Shown here piece after piece: positions 1-7,569 of a stretch of DNA of 11,666 nt; position 1 is the stretch's first letter; each line of letters begins with the position of its first letter. The stretch lies in contig JAEOUI010000420.1 in NCBI GenBank assembly GCA_016839425.1, positions 1 to 11,666 on the forward strand, read 5' to 3'. Both the position numbers and the translations under genes were made by a program. The notes below the pieces were generated by a model that saw nothing but the letters and a program-made list of their open reading frames with translations, made no database searches and was not told the origin of the DNA. This DNA comes from Promethearchaeota archaeon. Lineage in GTDB: Archaea; Asgardarchaeota; Lokiarchaeia; Sigynarchaeales; SOKP01.

Positions 1-3
1 ATC

Positions 4-2616
4 ATGGCTAAGATTGAGAAAATTAGAAAAAATATATCAGAAATTATTCCACGCTTGTTTGAAAGCGGATTCATTGTATATTGTGGCGCAGGAATTTCAA
101 TTCCTCCCCCTTCATGTGCTCCAAGTTGGTGGACACTTGCCGAAGAAGTTTTAGTAACTCTTTTTGAGAATGTTCCTGATGATTGGGATGTTCCTAAAGA
201 CATTGATGTGAAAGATTCTGATTTTCAACCTGAAGCGCTTTTTGAAAACTGGGCAACAATTCACGGAAATAATCTATACGAAGCGTTTAAGGTCCTGAAT
301 GTGAACGCTCCAAACGGAAATCATCAAATACTTGCGAAATTGGCTAAGGCAGGGTTAATAAAAGCTATTTTTACTACTAATTTTGACATATACATTGAAA
401 GAGCCTTAAAAGAGGAAGGCGTAGAATTTAAAACATTAGTTGATAATAGCGAATATATTGAGTTTTTCGAAAAAATAAATGCTGAAGGATTTAAGGATAC
501 TTTATTAGTTTGTAAGATTCACGGAACAATTACTCGTCCTGATACGATTATTGCAGTTGCCTCTGCTTATAAAGGTGCGGGAGGTTTTTCAAAACCAAAA
601 GCCGATCTCTTTTCTTGGTTAATTGAAAGAATTCCGTGCTTATTTTTGGGCTATTCTGGATGGGATTTTGATCATTCAAATTATAGAAAGTTCTGGGAAA
701 AGGCTGGTTCAAGCCTTCGAGGTATCTATTGGAATTTGCGTCCCGGAGAGAACCCCGGTCCAAATTTTGATGATATATTTTCCACTTGTAGGGAGAAATT
801 TACTTTCGTCGAATCTGACTTGCCTGATGGCCTTCTTGACGCCCTAAAACAAAATAATCAAGCTGGACTAGATCTAAATAATATAATCGATTCTAGATCG
901 TTGAGTGCAATAATATGTGAACAGGCAAGGTTATCAAGAAGAAATTTTCTTATAAATTGGACAAAAAATCTTCCAGATCCTACAAAATTAACAACGATAA
1001 TGATTGAAGCTCCAAAACATTCCAAAGAATTCAAGCAGAATTGGAGAAAATCTACTGCTATTAATCAAAATCAGGACATGGTTAATAATATTCAAAAATT
1101 AATAAAAGATCTCCAGGATCAATTTGATGACAAGCAGATTTCAAAAGAAATTTACGAAGCACGCTTAAAAGCTTTAAAAGTTCAAGAAGCAATGATGAGG
1201 CTTCCGATGGAGTTTATTCCTACTGTAAATAAACACATAATGGAAAATTCGTTTCCCGGTATAACAGATCAGGAGGATAAAAAGATTTTATTCTTGTCGT
1301 ATATAGCAACATTATCTCTCAGGCTTGATATTGAAGATTCTATAGCTCTTGCAGCGGACATTATCAAGCGCGACGAAGAAATAAGAAATATTGATTTTTC
1401 ACAAGATCCGCTACTAGCACAAAAAATTTCTCTTGCTGAGGTAATGGTTAATCAATTTCGATTGAACACGCGTCCAACCGAAGCGTGGAACTCAGCATGG
1501 CTCAAGTTAAACTCTGCTAAAGAAAAATTTCTAAAAGGAGAAATAGAACAAGCTGATTTTCTTAAACTCCCAGGAGAACTTGCACAAAATCTCATATTGC
1601 TTACAGGTGGAAGAAAAATATCAATAGATGATTTATTAAAGATGCTTTTAGAGTTAGTTGCGAATTCCTTAACGAAAGAAGAATTTGTAATTGGATGTAG
1701 GGCATTATTTTGGGCTATTGATTATGTGAAAGGAAATATTAGAACTGATGTAATGCAGTCGAAAGAAAATGAAGCGTTATTAAACGCTGCGAATTTATCA
1801 GAAACTCCTGAAAATTCAAATCAATTTGAAAACGGACACCCTATCATCCCGGATAAATTATTAAACGATTATGTTGATATTTATCGCCAAATACTTGCTC
1901 CAGTATTGGAAAAACAAAAAATTCTTTTTAGTAAAGAAATAAACGAATCCTCAATATTACTTGATATGTGTATTTTATCAATAGTTGTCTTTAAGTTTCA
2001 TTACATCGAAAAATCTTATTCTCAAGAATTCCAACAGAGAAAAGAAAATGGACAATACGAACTAATAAGAGGCAATCCTTCGGCATATCGATATTTGAGA
2101 AAGGTAGTCGAACCTTGGCTTGATAAGGCGTTTTCCTTATTAACTGAACGAACTGGACAACGTCTTTGCTATTTTCTCGTGAAATTAGGCGAATTAGGAA
2201 ACGATCTTTCATTATGCGTTCAAGCAACGGAGACTAGCTTGGCATACACCAGTGGAAAAATGACTGAACTCACTCCGCAAGAAGGTCCCAGTTCTTTAGC
2301 CACCTTTTACGAGGACCATGGAGATAAAGAAAGCGCATTAAAATATTACAAGATTGCTCTTGATGGGATTCAATTGGCATATCCTCCTTATTGGCAATTT
2401 GAGCTTATTTATCGAACTGCTCTACTTTTAAAAGATCAAGGAGATCTAAAAGAAGCCCTTAGAATAATAGGCACCTATCATTCGGAATTCCGTGGTCAAG
2501 AACCGTCTTATCAGACTTATAGCAAGGCTAAAACAATGTGTATTGAATTAGCCACTCAAATTTCTATGGATTTGGGATTTGAAGACGTTTTTAGTGCTCT
2601 TGATTCGGTCTTCTAA
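4..2616 (+). CDS. SIR2-like NADase-domain protein with long helical/TPR C-terminus, probable defence effector
   Basis: An 870-residue protein. Residues about 10-225 carry the SIR2-like Rossmann signature: GAGIS at 28-32, TTNFD at 124-128, KIHG at 171-174 and GYSGWD at 216-221. By comparison with the SIR2-like family, N126 and H173 are the predicted catalytic pair. From about residue 290 to the end the protein is helix-rich, with a charged, coiled-coil-like stretch near 355-395. Two TPR-like helical pairs lie near 761-795 and 800-825 (FYEDHGDKESALKYYKIAL and LLKDQGDLKEALRIIG). Long SIR2-like proteins with helical sensor halves include the antiphage proteins DSR1/DSR2, which destroy NAD+ when triggered by phage components. 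The same role here is an inference, because no second defence gene is visible. There is no signal peptide or membrane segment, so it is probably cytosolic. The start is the first ATG in the window, and an upstream in-frame start outside the window cannot be excluded. The gene is convergent with carB. Confidence 0.85.
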   Translation: MAKIEKIRKNISEIIPRLFESGFIVYCGAGISIPPPSCAPSWWTLAEEVLVTLFENVPDDWDVPKDIDVKDSDFQPEALFENWATIHGNNLYEAFKVLNVNAPNGNHQILAKLAKAGLIKAIFTTNFDIYIERALKEEGVEFKTLVDNSEYIEFFEKINAEGFKDTLLVCKIHGTITRPDTIIAVASAYKGAGGFSKPKADLFSWLIERIPCLFLGYSGWDFDHSNYRKFWEKAGSSLRGIYWNLRPGENPGPNFDDIFSTCREKFTFVESDLPDGLLDALKQNNQAGLDLNNIIDSRSLSAIICEQARLSRRNFLINWTKNLPDPTKLTTIMIEAPKHSKEFKQNWRKSTAINQNQDMVNNIQKLIKDLQDQFDDKQISKEIYEARLKALKVQEAMMRLPMEFIPTVNKHIMENSFPGITDQEDKKILFLSYIATLSLRLDIEDSIALAADIIKRDEEIRNIDFSQDPLLAQKISLAEVMVNQFRLNTRPTEAWNSAWLKLNSAKEKFLKGEIEQADFLKLPGELAQNLILLTGGRKISIDDLLKMLLELVANSLTKEEFVIGCRALFWAIDYVKGNIRTDVMQSKENEALLNAANLSETPENSNQFENGHPIIPDKLLNDYVDIYRQILAPVLEKQKILFSKEINESSILLDMCILSIVVFKFHYIEKSYSQEFQQRKENGQYELIRGNPSAYRYLRKVVEPWLDKAFSLLTERTGQRLCYFLVKLGELGNDLSLCVQATETSLAYTSGKMTELTPQEGPSSLATFYEDHGDKESALKYYKIALDGIQLAYPPYWQFELIYRTALLLKDQGDLKEALRIIGTYHSEFRGQEPSYQTYSKAKTMCIELATQISMDLGFEDVFSALDSVF

Positions 2617-2692
2617 ATTATTTTTTTTAATAAAAAATTATTATTATATAAGAAATTTAATAAAAATAGTGATATAGAAGTAATTTCTGACC
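2617..2692. terminator. Bidirectional AT-rich terminator region between the SIR2 gene and carB
   Basis: The 76 bp between the two convergent stop codons are almost pure A/T. The plus strand has an eight-T run at 2621-2628, five bases after the SIR2 stop. The minus strand has T-runs opposite 2662-2666 and 2632-2637, following the carB stop. Archaeal RNA polymerase terminates at such U-tracts without needing a stem-loop, so both transcripts plausibly end here. No GC-rich hairpin is present. Confidence 0.55.
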
Positions 2693-5600
2693 TTACCAGT
2701 ATACTTCTTTAAGCGTGTCGTGATATTCATTAAGAGATTTGATAGAAATTTCCTTTTTTCTCACTGTTTCAATCGCGTTAATAATTGCTTCGGCTAATTG
2801 AAGGTTAATAATGACGGGAAGGTTATAATCCACGGCCATTCTCCTTATCTTGTATTCGTCTTCCATAATTTGAATGAATTTTTGCTCAATTGTAGTTGGT
2901 AATGGAATATTTATAACCAAGTCGATAGCTCCATTCTGCAAGCAACCCATAATGTTTGGCTCATTCCCGTATTCGTGAATTTTATAGAGTCGAACCGCCC
3001 ATACATCGTTCTCTTTTAAAACTTTTGCTGTATCTTCTGTTGCAAAAATGGTAAATCCCATATCCTTGAGTTTCTTTGCTAATGGAACGACTTGTTTCTT
3101 GAGTTCATCCCCTCCGACCGAAATAAGCACATTTCCCCCATTTACGGGTATCTTTAATTCAGTTGCCTCAAGAGACTTTATTAATGCATCTGAGAAATCC
3201 TCTCCAATACAGGCCACTTCTCCCGTGCTCGCCATTTCTACACCGAGAATGGGATCTGCTTTATCAAGGCGCATGAACGAAAACATAGGTGCCTTGATCG
3301 ATACATATTTTCCATATGGTAGGTTCATAAGCCTCTCTGGGATCTTTCCTCCCATAATGACTTCTGCTGCTAATCTCATTAAGTTTACGCCACGAGTTTT
3401 CGAAACATATGGCATGCTCCTGCTTGATCGCAGGTTGCATTCAATGACAAATACTTCCTCATTTTTCACGAGATATTGAACATTAAAAGGACCTTTTATC
3501 TTGAGCGCAAGGGCAATTTTTTTCGTGTTTTCTTCTATTTCGTTAATAACTTTTGCCGAGACTGTTTGGGGCGGAATGGACATGGTCGCATCCCCACTAT
3601 GCACTCCTGCGTTCTCGATGTGTTCAACGATTGCTCCGATAAACACATGATCACCATCACATACGCCATCACACTCTATTTCTCGAGCATCAGTAAAAAA
3701 CTTCGTTATTACAACAGGATAGTCACTCGATACCGCTGCTGCCAAATCTAATGTATCTTGGAGCGTATGCTCGTCGTAAGAAACTCTCATTGCTGCACCA
3801 CTCAGCACGTAGGAAGGGCGTACTAGTATGGGGTATCCTACTTCTTGTGCAAATTTGAGTGCCTCTGCTTTATTCACTAATGCCGCCCATTCAGGCTGTT
3901 TAATTCCTAATTGGTCCAATAGGTTGCTGAATTTTGAACGATCCTCCGCCATATCGATTCTAGTGCCGTGAGTTCCTAAAATGTTTAGGCCGGTCTGTCC
4001 AAAAAATTCTGAATATTTTGCGAACTTAGCGGCAAGATTGTTAGCAATCTGTCCACCAGCTGAAACTACTACGCCATGAGCTTTTTCAAGCTCGCAGATA
4101 TCTATTACGCGTTCTCCACTTAATTCTTCAAAATATAACTTGTCTGAAATGTCGTAATCCGTAGAAACAGTTTCTGGATTGTAATTGATGATGATTGCTT
4201 GATCTACGCCTAATTTTTTTAAGCCGAACAGGCAATTTACGGAGCCCCAATCAAATTCTACCGAAGCACCAATGCGATAAGTTCCTGAACCAAGTACGAT
4301 CACCTTTTTAATATGCTCTTGTTCTTCTTTTTCAAAATCGATGTCGTGTTCGCTTGCTGCGTAGGTTAAATATAAATAATTTGTTTTTGCAGGCCACTCT
4401 GCTGCTAAAGTATCGATTCTTTTAACGAATGGTGTAATGCCATAATTCTTGCGCAATTTTCTCACGATAATAGAATCAATCTTCATGATCTTTGCAATTT
4501 GACCATCCGAAAATCCGTATCTTTTTGCTTTTGTAAACCAATACTTTTTATCATCGTCACTACTCTCTAATAAATCTAATTTTTCTAATTCTTGTTCTAT
4601 AGATACGATGTTTTGCAACTTATAGAGGAACCACTTGTCCACTCGAGATAATTCATAAATCTCATCGATTGAGATACCTTTTTTAAGGGCTTCGGCTAAT
4701 CGAAAGGCCCTTAAGTCCGTTGGGTTTCGCAAGCTGTACTTTAATTCGTTTAAGTCTTCAATAGGTTGGAGATCGTTTGCGATTAATCCTTTCATTCCTA
4801 CATCCAGCATTCGAATCGCTTTCTGTAACACTTCTTCGAATGTTCGCCCTATAGCCATTACTTCCCCTACCGATTTCATTTGCGAGCCAATTTTTCTATC
4901 GACCTTTTGGAATTTCGTCAAGTCCCAACGAGGTATCTTCAGAACCAAATAATCTAAGGCAGGTTCGAAGCAAGCGGTTGTAATCCCCGTTATTTTATTG
5001 TTTAATTCGGGTAGGGTATATCCTATGGCTAATTTGGCTGCTATATAAGCTAAGGGATATCCTGTGGCCTTAGAAGCGAGCGCTGAAGATCTAGATAATC
5101 TAGCATTTACTTCGATGACCCTAAATTCTTTTGATGTTGGATGTAAAGCATATTGTATGTTGCATTCACCAATAATACCTAAATTTCTAATGACCCTAAT
5201 AGAAGCAGAGCGAAGCATCTGATATTCTTCATTAGTAAGCGTTTGAGAAGGTGCAACGACGATACTTTCGCCCGTGTGAATTCCTACAGGATCAAAATTC
5301 TCCATGTTACAATTAATAAAGCAATTATCAACGGAATCCCGAACGACCTCATATTCTATTTCTTTCCAACCCCATACGCTCTCTTCAATGAGGATCTGGT
5401 TTATTCTTGATTGTGCCAATCCTTTTTTGGCCATCTTTTCGAATTCGTTCATATTGTGAATGATTCCCGAACCCCTCCCTCCCAAGGTGTAGGCAACTCT
5501 GAGCATCAAAGGAAATCCAAAGTTCTTTGCAACCTTTACAGCCTCAGAATATGTCGTGACTGCTTGACTCCTGCATACTCTCGCATCTGATTCGTACATT

Positions 5601-6004
5601 GCTTTGACAAATAAGTCTCGATCCTCTGTTTTTTCGATTGCTTCGATAGGTGTTCCGAGCACGCGAACCTCGTATTTTTCTAGAATTCCTTCTTCCTTCA
5701 ATTCAACACCAACATTTAAGGCTGTTTGACCTCCAAATGCCAGTAAAATGCCATCAGGTCTTTCTTTCTTGATTATCTCCTCGACATAGCGTACATTGAT
5801 AGGAAGCAAATAAACTTTATCCGATAATTCGGGATCGGTTTGAATTGTTGCAATATTAGGATTAACCAAAATTGTTTCTATACCCTCTTCTTTCAGTGCT
5901 TTTAAAACCTGACTTCCCGAATAATCGAATTCGCCCGCTTGCCCGATTCTTATTCCTCCAGAACCTAACACTAGTGCTTTTTTAATTGTATTATCGAGCG
6001 GCAT
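2693..6004 (-). CDS. carB: Carbamoyl-phosphate synthase large subunit (CAD/CPS1-like type)
   Basis: A 1103-residue synthetase subunit (E. coli CarB is 1073). It uses ammonia delivered from CarA, bicarbonate and two ATP to make carbamoyl phosphate for pyrimidine and arginine synthesis in the cytosol. Domains in order: carboxyphosphate ATP-grasp half, about 1-405 (GEFDYSGSQ at 24-32; metal ligands Q284, E298, N300); oligomerisation region, about 406-566; carbamoyl-phosphate ATP-grasp half, about 567-953 (LGSGTYRIGASVEFDW at 571-586; Q843, E855, N857); MGS-type allosteric domain, 954-1103. Several motifs match animal CAD/CPS1 rather than E. coli CarB: EVNARLSRSSALASKATGYP (298-317), KIPRWDL (356-362), AAEWPAKTNYLYLTY (534-548) and VHSGDAT (801-807). 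The ATG lies 2 bp after the carA stop, so the two genes are co-transcribed and probably translationally coupled. No clear Shine-Dalgarno sequence is seen next to the start. All key residues checked are present, so the enzyme should be active. Confidence 0.97.
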   Translation of the reverse strand: MPLDNTIKKALVLGSGGIRIGQAGEFDYSGSQVLKALKEEGIETILVNPNIATIQTDPELSDKVYLLPINVRYVEEIIKKERPDGILLAFGGQTALNVGVELKEEGILEKYEVRVLGTPIEAIEKTEDRDLFVKAMYESDARVCRSQAVTTYSEAVKVAKNFGFPLMLRVAYTLGGRGSGIIHNMNEFEKMAKKGLAQSRINQILIEESVWGWKEIEYEVVRDSVDNCFINCNMENFDPVGIHTGESIVVAPSQTLTNEEYQMLRSASIRVIRNLGIIGECNIQYALHPTSKEFRVIEVNARLSRSSALASKATGYPLAYIAAKLAIGYTLPELNNKITGITTACFEPALDYLVLKIPRWDLTKFQKVDRKIGSQMKSVGEVMAIGRTFEEVLQKAIRMLDVGMKGLIANDLQPIEDLNELKYSLRNPTDLRAFRLAEALKKGISIDEIYELSRVDKWFLYKLQNIVSIEQELEKLDLLESSDDDKKYWFTKAKRYGFSDGQIAKIMKIDSIIVRKLRKNYGITPFVKRIDTLAAEWPAKTNYLYLTYAASEHDIDFEKEEQEHIKKVIVLGSGTYRIGASVEFDWGSVNCLFGLKKLGVDQAIIINYNPETVSTDYDISDKLYFEELSGERVIDICELEKAHGVVVSAGGQIANNLAAKFAKYSEFFGQTGLNILGTHGTRIDMAEDRSKFSNLLDQLGIKQPEWAALVNKAEALKFAQEVGYPILVRPSYVLSGAAMRVSYDEHTLQDTLDLAAAVSSDYPVVITKFFTDAREIECDGVCDGDHVFIGAIVEHIENAGVHSGDATMSIPPQTVSAKVINEIEENTKKIALALKIKGPFNVQYLVKNEEVFVIECNLRSSRSMPYVSKTRGVNLMRLAAEVIMGGKIPERLMNLPYGKYVSIKAPMFSFMRLDKADPILGVEMASTGEVACIGEDFSDALIKSLEATELKIPVNGGNVLISVGGDELKKQVVPLAKKLKDMGFTIFATEDTAKVLKENDVWAVRLYKIHEYGNEPNIMGCLQNGAIDLVINIPLPTTIEQKFIQIMEDEYKIRRMAVDYNLPVIINLQLAEAIINAIETVRKKEISIKSLNEYHDTLKEVYW

Positions 6005-6006
6005 GA

Positions 6007-7143
6007 TTACAGTTTCATTAACTCCACGAATTTGTCAAATAAATATAAAGAATCAAAAGGACCAGGACACGCTTCAGGATGAAATTGAACTGCTAATATC
6101 GGTTTATAATCGTGTATAAGGCCTTCGTTAGATTTATCGTCAATATTTTTTAAAAATTCTTTAAATCCTTCCTTTTCAAAATCTTTCACGCAAAAACCGT
6201 GATTTTGTGATGTGATATAACATTTCTGAGTGTTAATATCTATAACTGTCTTGTTTCCTCCCCTATGGCCGTATTTTAACTTGTACGACTCGCCACCAGC
6301 GGCTAATCCTATTATTTGATTGCCTAAGCAAATACCGAAGGTAGGAATATCATTTTTGATTAATTCTTTGCATACTTGAATAGCACTTCGATACACTGAG
6401 GGATCCCCAGGACCATTTGAAATAAAGACTCCATTCGGGTTGAAATTTATGATTTGTTCAAAGCTCGTATCATGGGGTACGATGATAACCTCTAACTTTC
6501 GTTTGAGAAAATTACGTACGATATTGAGTTTCACTCCCAAGTCCAATATTACTACTTTTCCTTTTGGATGAGTAGGCGCGTGATAAACAATTTCTTTAGT
6601 AGATACTTCTCCTGCGAGGTTTCTCAGGTTAGGATCTTTTGCTTCAGATACAATTTTCTTCAAGCTTTCAATATCAGGTGTCTTTCCTGCATCGTACACG
6701 GCAAGCAGGCCAATTTGAACACCTTCTTCACGCAATATTTTTGTTATTGCTCGTGTGTCAATCCATTCGATACCTGGTTTTTCTTGTTCGAGTAAAAAAT
6801 CGTTTAAAGTCTTTACAGATTCGTAGTGACTTGGTTGATCGCAACATTCGTTGACTACAAAACCTTCGACCTTGACGGAATCAGATTCAAAGTGCTTGAT
6901 AACGCCCATTTCGTCTTTCTCCCATTCTGGAACGCCGTAATTACCGACAAGCGGATGCGTCATCACGACTATTTGACCATTATACGAAGGATCAGTTAAA
7001 GTTTCGTTGTAACCCGCACCCGTCATCGTATTAAAGACCAATTCGCCTGTAACGATTTTAGAAGCACCAAAACCAATGCCTCGGAAGAACCTTCCGTCTT
7101 TCAGCATTAATATGGCAGGGCGCTCTTTCTTATAAATAACCAT
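6007..7143 (-). CDS. carA: Carbamoyl-phosphate synthase small subunit (glutamine amidotransferase)
   Basis: A 378-residue subunit, close to the 382 of E. coli CarA. It hydrolyses glutamine and passes ammonia to CarB. The N-terminal CPSase small-chain domain covers about 10-150, with GYNETLTDPSYNGQ at 44-57 and THPLVGNYG at 62-70. The C-terminal class I glutamine amidotransferase domain covers about 196-378. Its nucleophile is C272 in GICLGNQ (270-276), with H355 and E357 in QFHPEA completing the triad, and NGPGDP at 243-248 and KYGHRGGN at 290-297. It is the first gene of the carAB unit and is separate from carB; in animal CAD the two are fused. The ATG at 7143 is chosen because homology starts immediately after it and only AT-rich promoter sequence lies upstream. 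No Shine-Dalgarno sequence precedes it, which suggests a short leader or leaderless mRNA. Confidence 0.97.
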   Translation of the reverse strand: MVIYKKERPAILMLKDGRFFRGIGFGASKIVTGELVFNTMTGAGYNETLTDPSYNGQIVVMTHPLVGNYGVPEWEKDEMGVIKHFESDSVKVEGFVVNECCDQPSHYESVKTLNDFLLEQEKPGIEWIDTRAITKILREEGVQIGLLAVYDAGKTPDIESLKKIVSEAKDPNLRNLAGEVSTKEIVYHAPTHPKGKVVILDLGVKLNIVRNFLKRKLEVIIVPHDTSFEQIINFNPNGVFISNGPGDPSVYRSAIQVCKELIKNDIPTFGICLGNQIIGLAAGGESYKLKYGHRGGNKTVIDINTQKCYITSQNHGFCVKDFEKEGFKEFLKNIDDKSNEGLIHDYKPILAVQFHPEACPGPFDSLYLFDKFVELMKL

Positions 7144-7232
7144 GGTTTAAGATGTTTTTCATTTACTATGCTCTTACTTGCTTAAAAGTAGCATTACTAT
7201 TAATTTTTATTAAGGAGGATTATTAACCTCGT
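7144..7232 (-). promoter_or_regulatory. Upstream region of carAB: TATA-like elements and GAGG/CCTC inverted repeat
   Basis: Reading toward carA, two AT elements could serve as TATA box: one opposite 7202-7213 (TTAATAAAAATT) and one opposite 7181-7190 (TACTTTTAAG). They would give leaders of about 40 or about 15 nt. Just upstream of the first lies an inverted repeat, GAGG at 7215-7218 and CCTC at 7227-7230, separated by eight A/T bases, where a transcription regulator could bind. The choice between the two TATA elements is not decided by sequence alone. The plus-strand reading of the repeat looks like a Shine-Dalgarno sequence, but only a 12-codon frame follows it. Confidence 0.35.
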
Positions 7233-7308
7233 GAGATGTATTATATGGTCGTTTGTTAAATATTTATGAAAAAATTTAAAAAAATATTTTATAATTTCGA
7301 TATAGTGA

Positions 7309-7342
7309 TTTAAATACTTAATTCTATAGAATTACTAGAATT
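7309..7342 (+). promoter_or_regulatory. TATA box followed by a 16-bp perfect palindrome with an extra AGAATT half-site
   Basis: TTTAAATA at 7309-7316 is a good archaeal TATA box. The next bases contain the perfect palindrome TAATTCTATAGAATTA (7319-7334), and a further direct copy of AGAATT lies at 7337-7342, nine bases from the previous one. Palindromes placed between the TATA box and the start site are typical positions for archaeal repressors, which block polymerase recruitment. A transcript from this promoter would start near 7339-7344 and run into the GC-richer stretch that follows. The elements are seen directly; promoter and operator function are inferred. Confidence 0.45.
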
Positions 7343-7430
7343 TGGTGGACATTACATGAATTAAATGTTCCCAATTCCTACTTGGGAAACAACTTATTCT
7401 GTCAGGCCCTGGATCTTTGCTTTAATAAAA
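7341..7430 (+). ncRNA. Possible small structured RNA (unidentified)
   Basis: This stretch of roughly 80-90 bases is visibly richer in G and C than the flanking intergenic DNA. It lies at start-site distance from the TATA box at 7309-7316 and ends at TTTAATAAAA. It can form a 7-bp hairpin (TTCCCAA 7368-7374, loop 7375-7381, TTGGGAA 7382-7388), extendable by the outer G7367/C7390 pair with bulging. An alternative hairpin pairs GGACATT (7347-7353) with AATGTTCC (7364-7371) around one bulged T; the two structures share bases and exclude each other. There is no tRNA fold, no clear C/D box pair and no RNase P or SRP core. It could instead be a leader of the downstream regulator gene or an old mobile-element remnant. 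Confidence 0.3.
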
Positions 7431-7459
7431 AAATAGATATTATAACTTCGTAAATAAAA

Positions 7460-7508
7460 TGTACATTTTGTACATTAATTGTACTATATTTCACAATAGT
7501 ATTTAAAG
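7460..7508 (+). promoter_or_regulatory. Three TGTAC half-sites next to a TATA box, candidate operator of the RHH gene
   Basis: TGTACA occurs at 7460-7465 and 7469-7474, and TGTACT at 7480-7485. The GTAC cores start at 7461, 7470 and 7481, steps of 9 and 11 bp, so all three face roughly the same side of the helix. TATTTAAAG at 7500-7508, a fair TATA box, follows 15 bp later. Ribbon-helix-helix proteins usually bind arrays of short half-sites spaced by about one turn, and the gene downstream encodes such a protein. Autoregulation is therefore the simplest reading, but it is an inference. Confidence 0.4.
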
Positions 7509-7532
7509 CTAGCGAAATTAGATAAATTTAGG

Positions 7533-7569
7533 AGAATTAATATTCTAAAATAAATTAAGTATAAAATTT
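7533..7569 (+). promoter_or_regulatory. AGAAT/ATTCT inverted repeat and proximal TATA-like element before the RHH start
   Basis: AGAATTAATATTCT at 7533-7546 is an inverted repeat of the same AGAAT half-site seen in the palindrome at 7319-7334. GTATAAAATT begins at 7560. Its centre is about 35 bp before the ATG at 7599, which would give a leader of only a few bases and agrees with the lack of a Shine-Dalgarno sequence next to that start. The AGGAGA at 7530-7535 is more than 60 bases from the ATG and cannot serve as its ribosome binding site. Confidence 0.35.

Noticed and set aside
4..2616. SIR2 gene as part of a multi-gene defence island
   Set aside because: The downstream neighbours are housekeeping pyrimidine genes and the upstream side is outside the window, so no island can be claimed.
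3048..3751. Open frames of 143 and 91 codons on the plus strand opposite carB
   Set aside because: They are antisense shadows of carB, whose motifs run uninterrupted through the region; the translated sequences show no recognisable domain.
7211..7270. AAGGAGG followed by GTG, resembling a ribosome binding site and start on the plus strand
   Set aside because: The GTG frame stops after 12 codons and the nearby ATG frame after 7. The GGAGG is better explained as one arm of the GAGG/CCTC inverted repeat upstream of carA.
7401..7422. GTCAGGCCC, similar to the start of the SRP RNA helix 8 signature
   Set aside because: The following GGAAGGGAGCAGC part of the SRP core is absent and no 300-nt SRP fold surrounds it; the match is short and probably chance.
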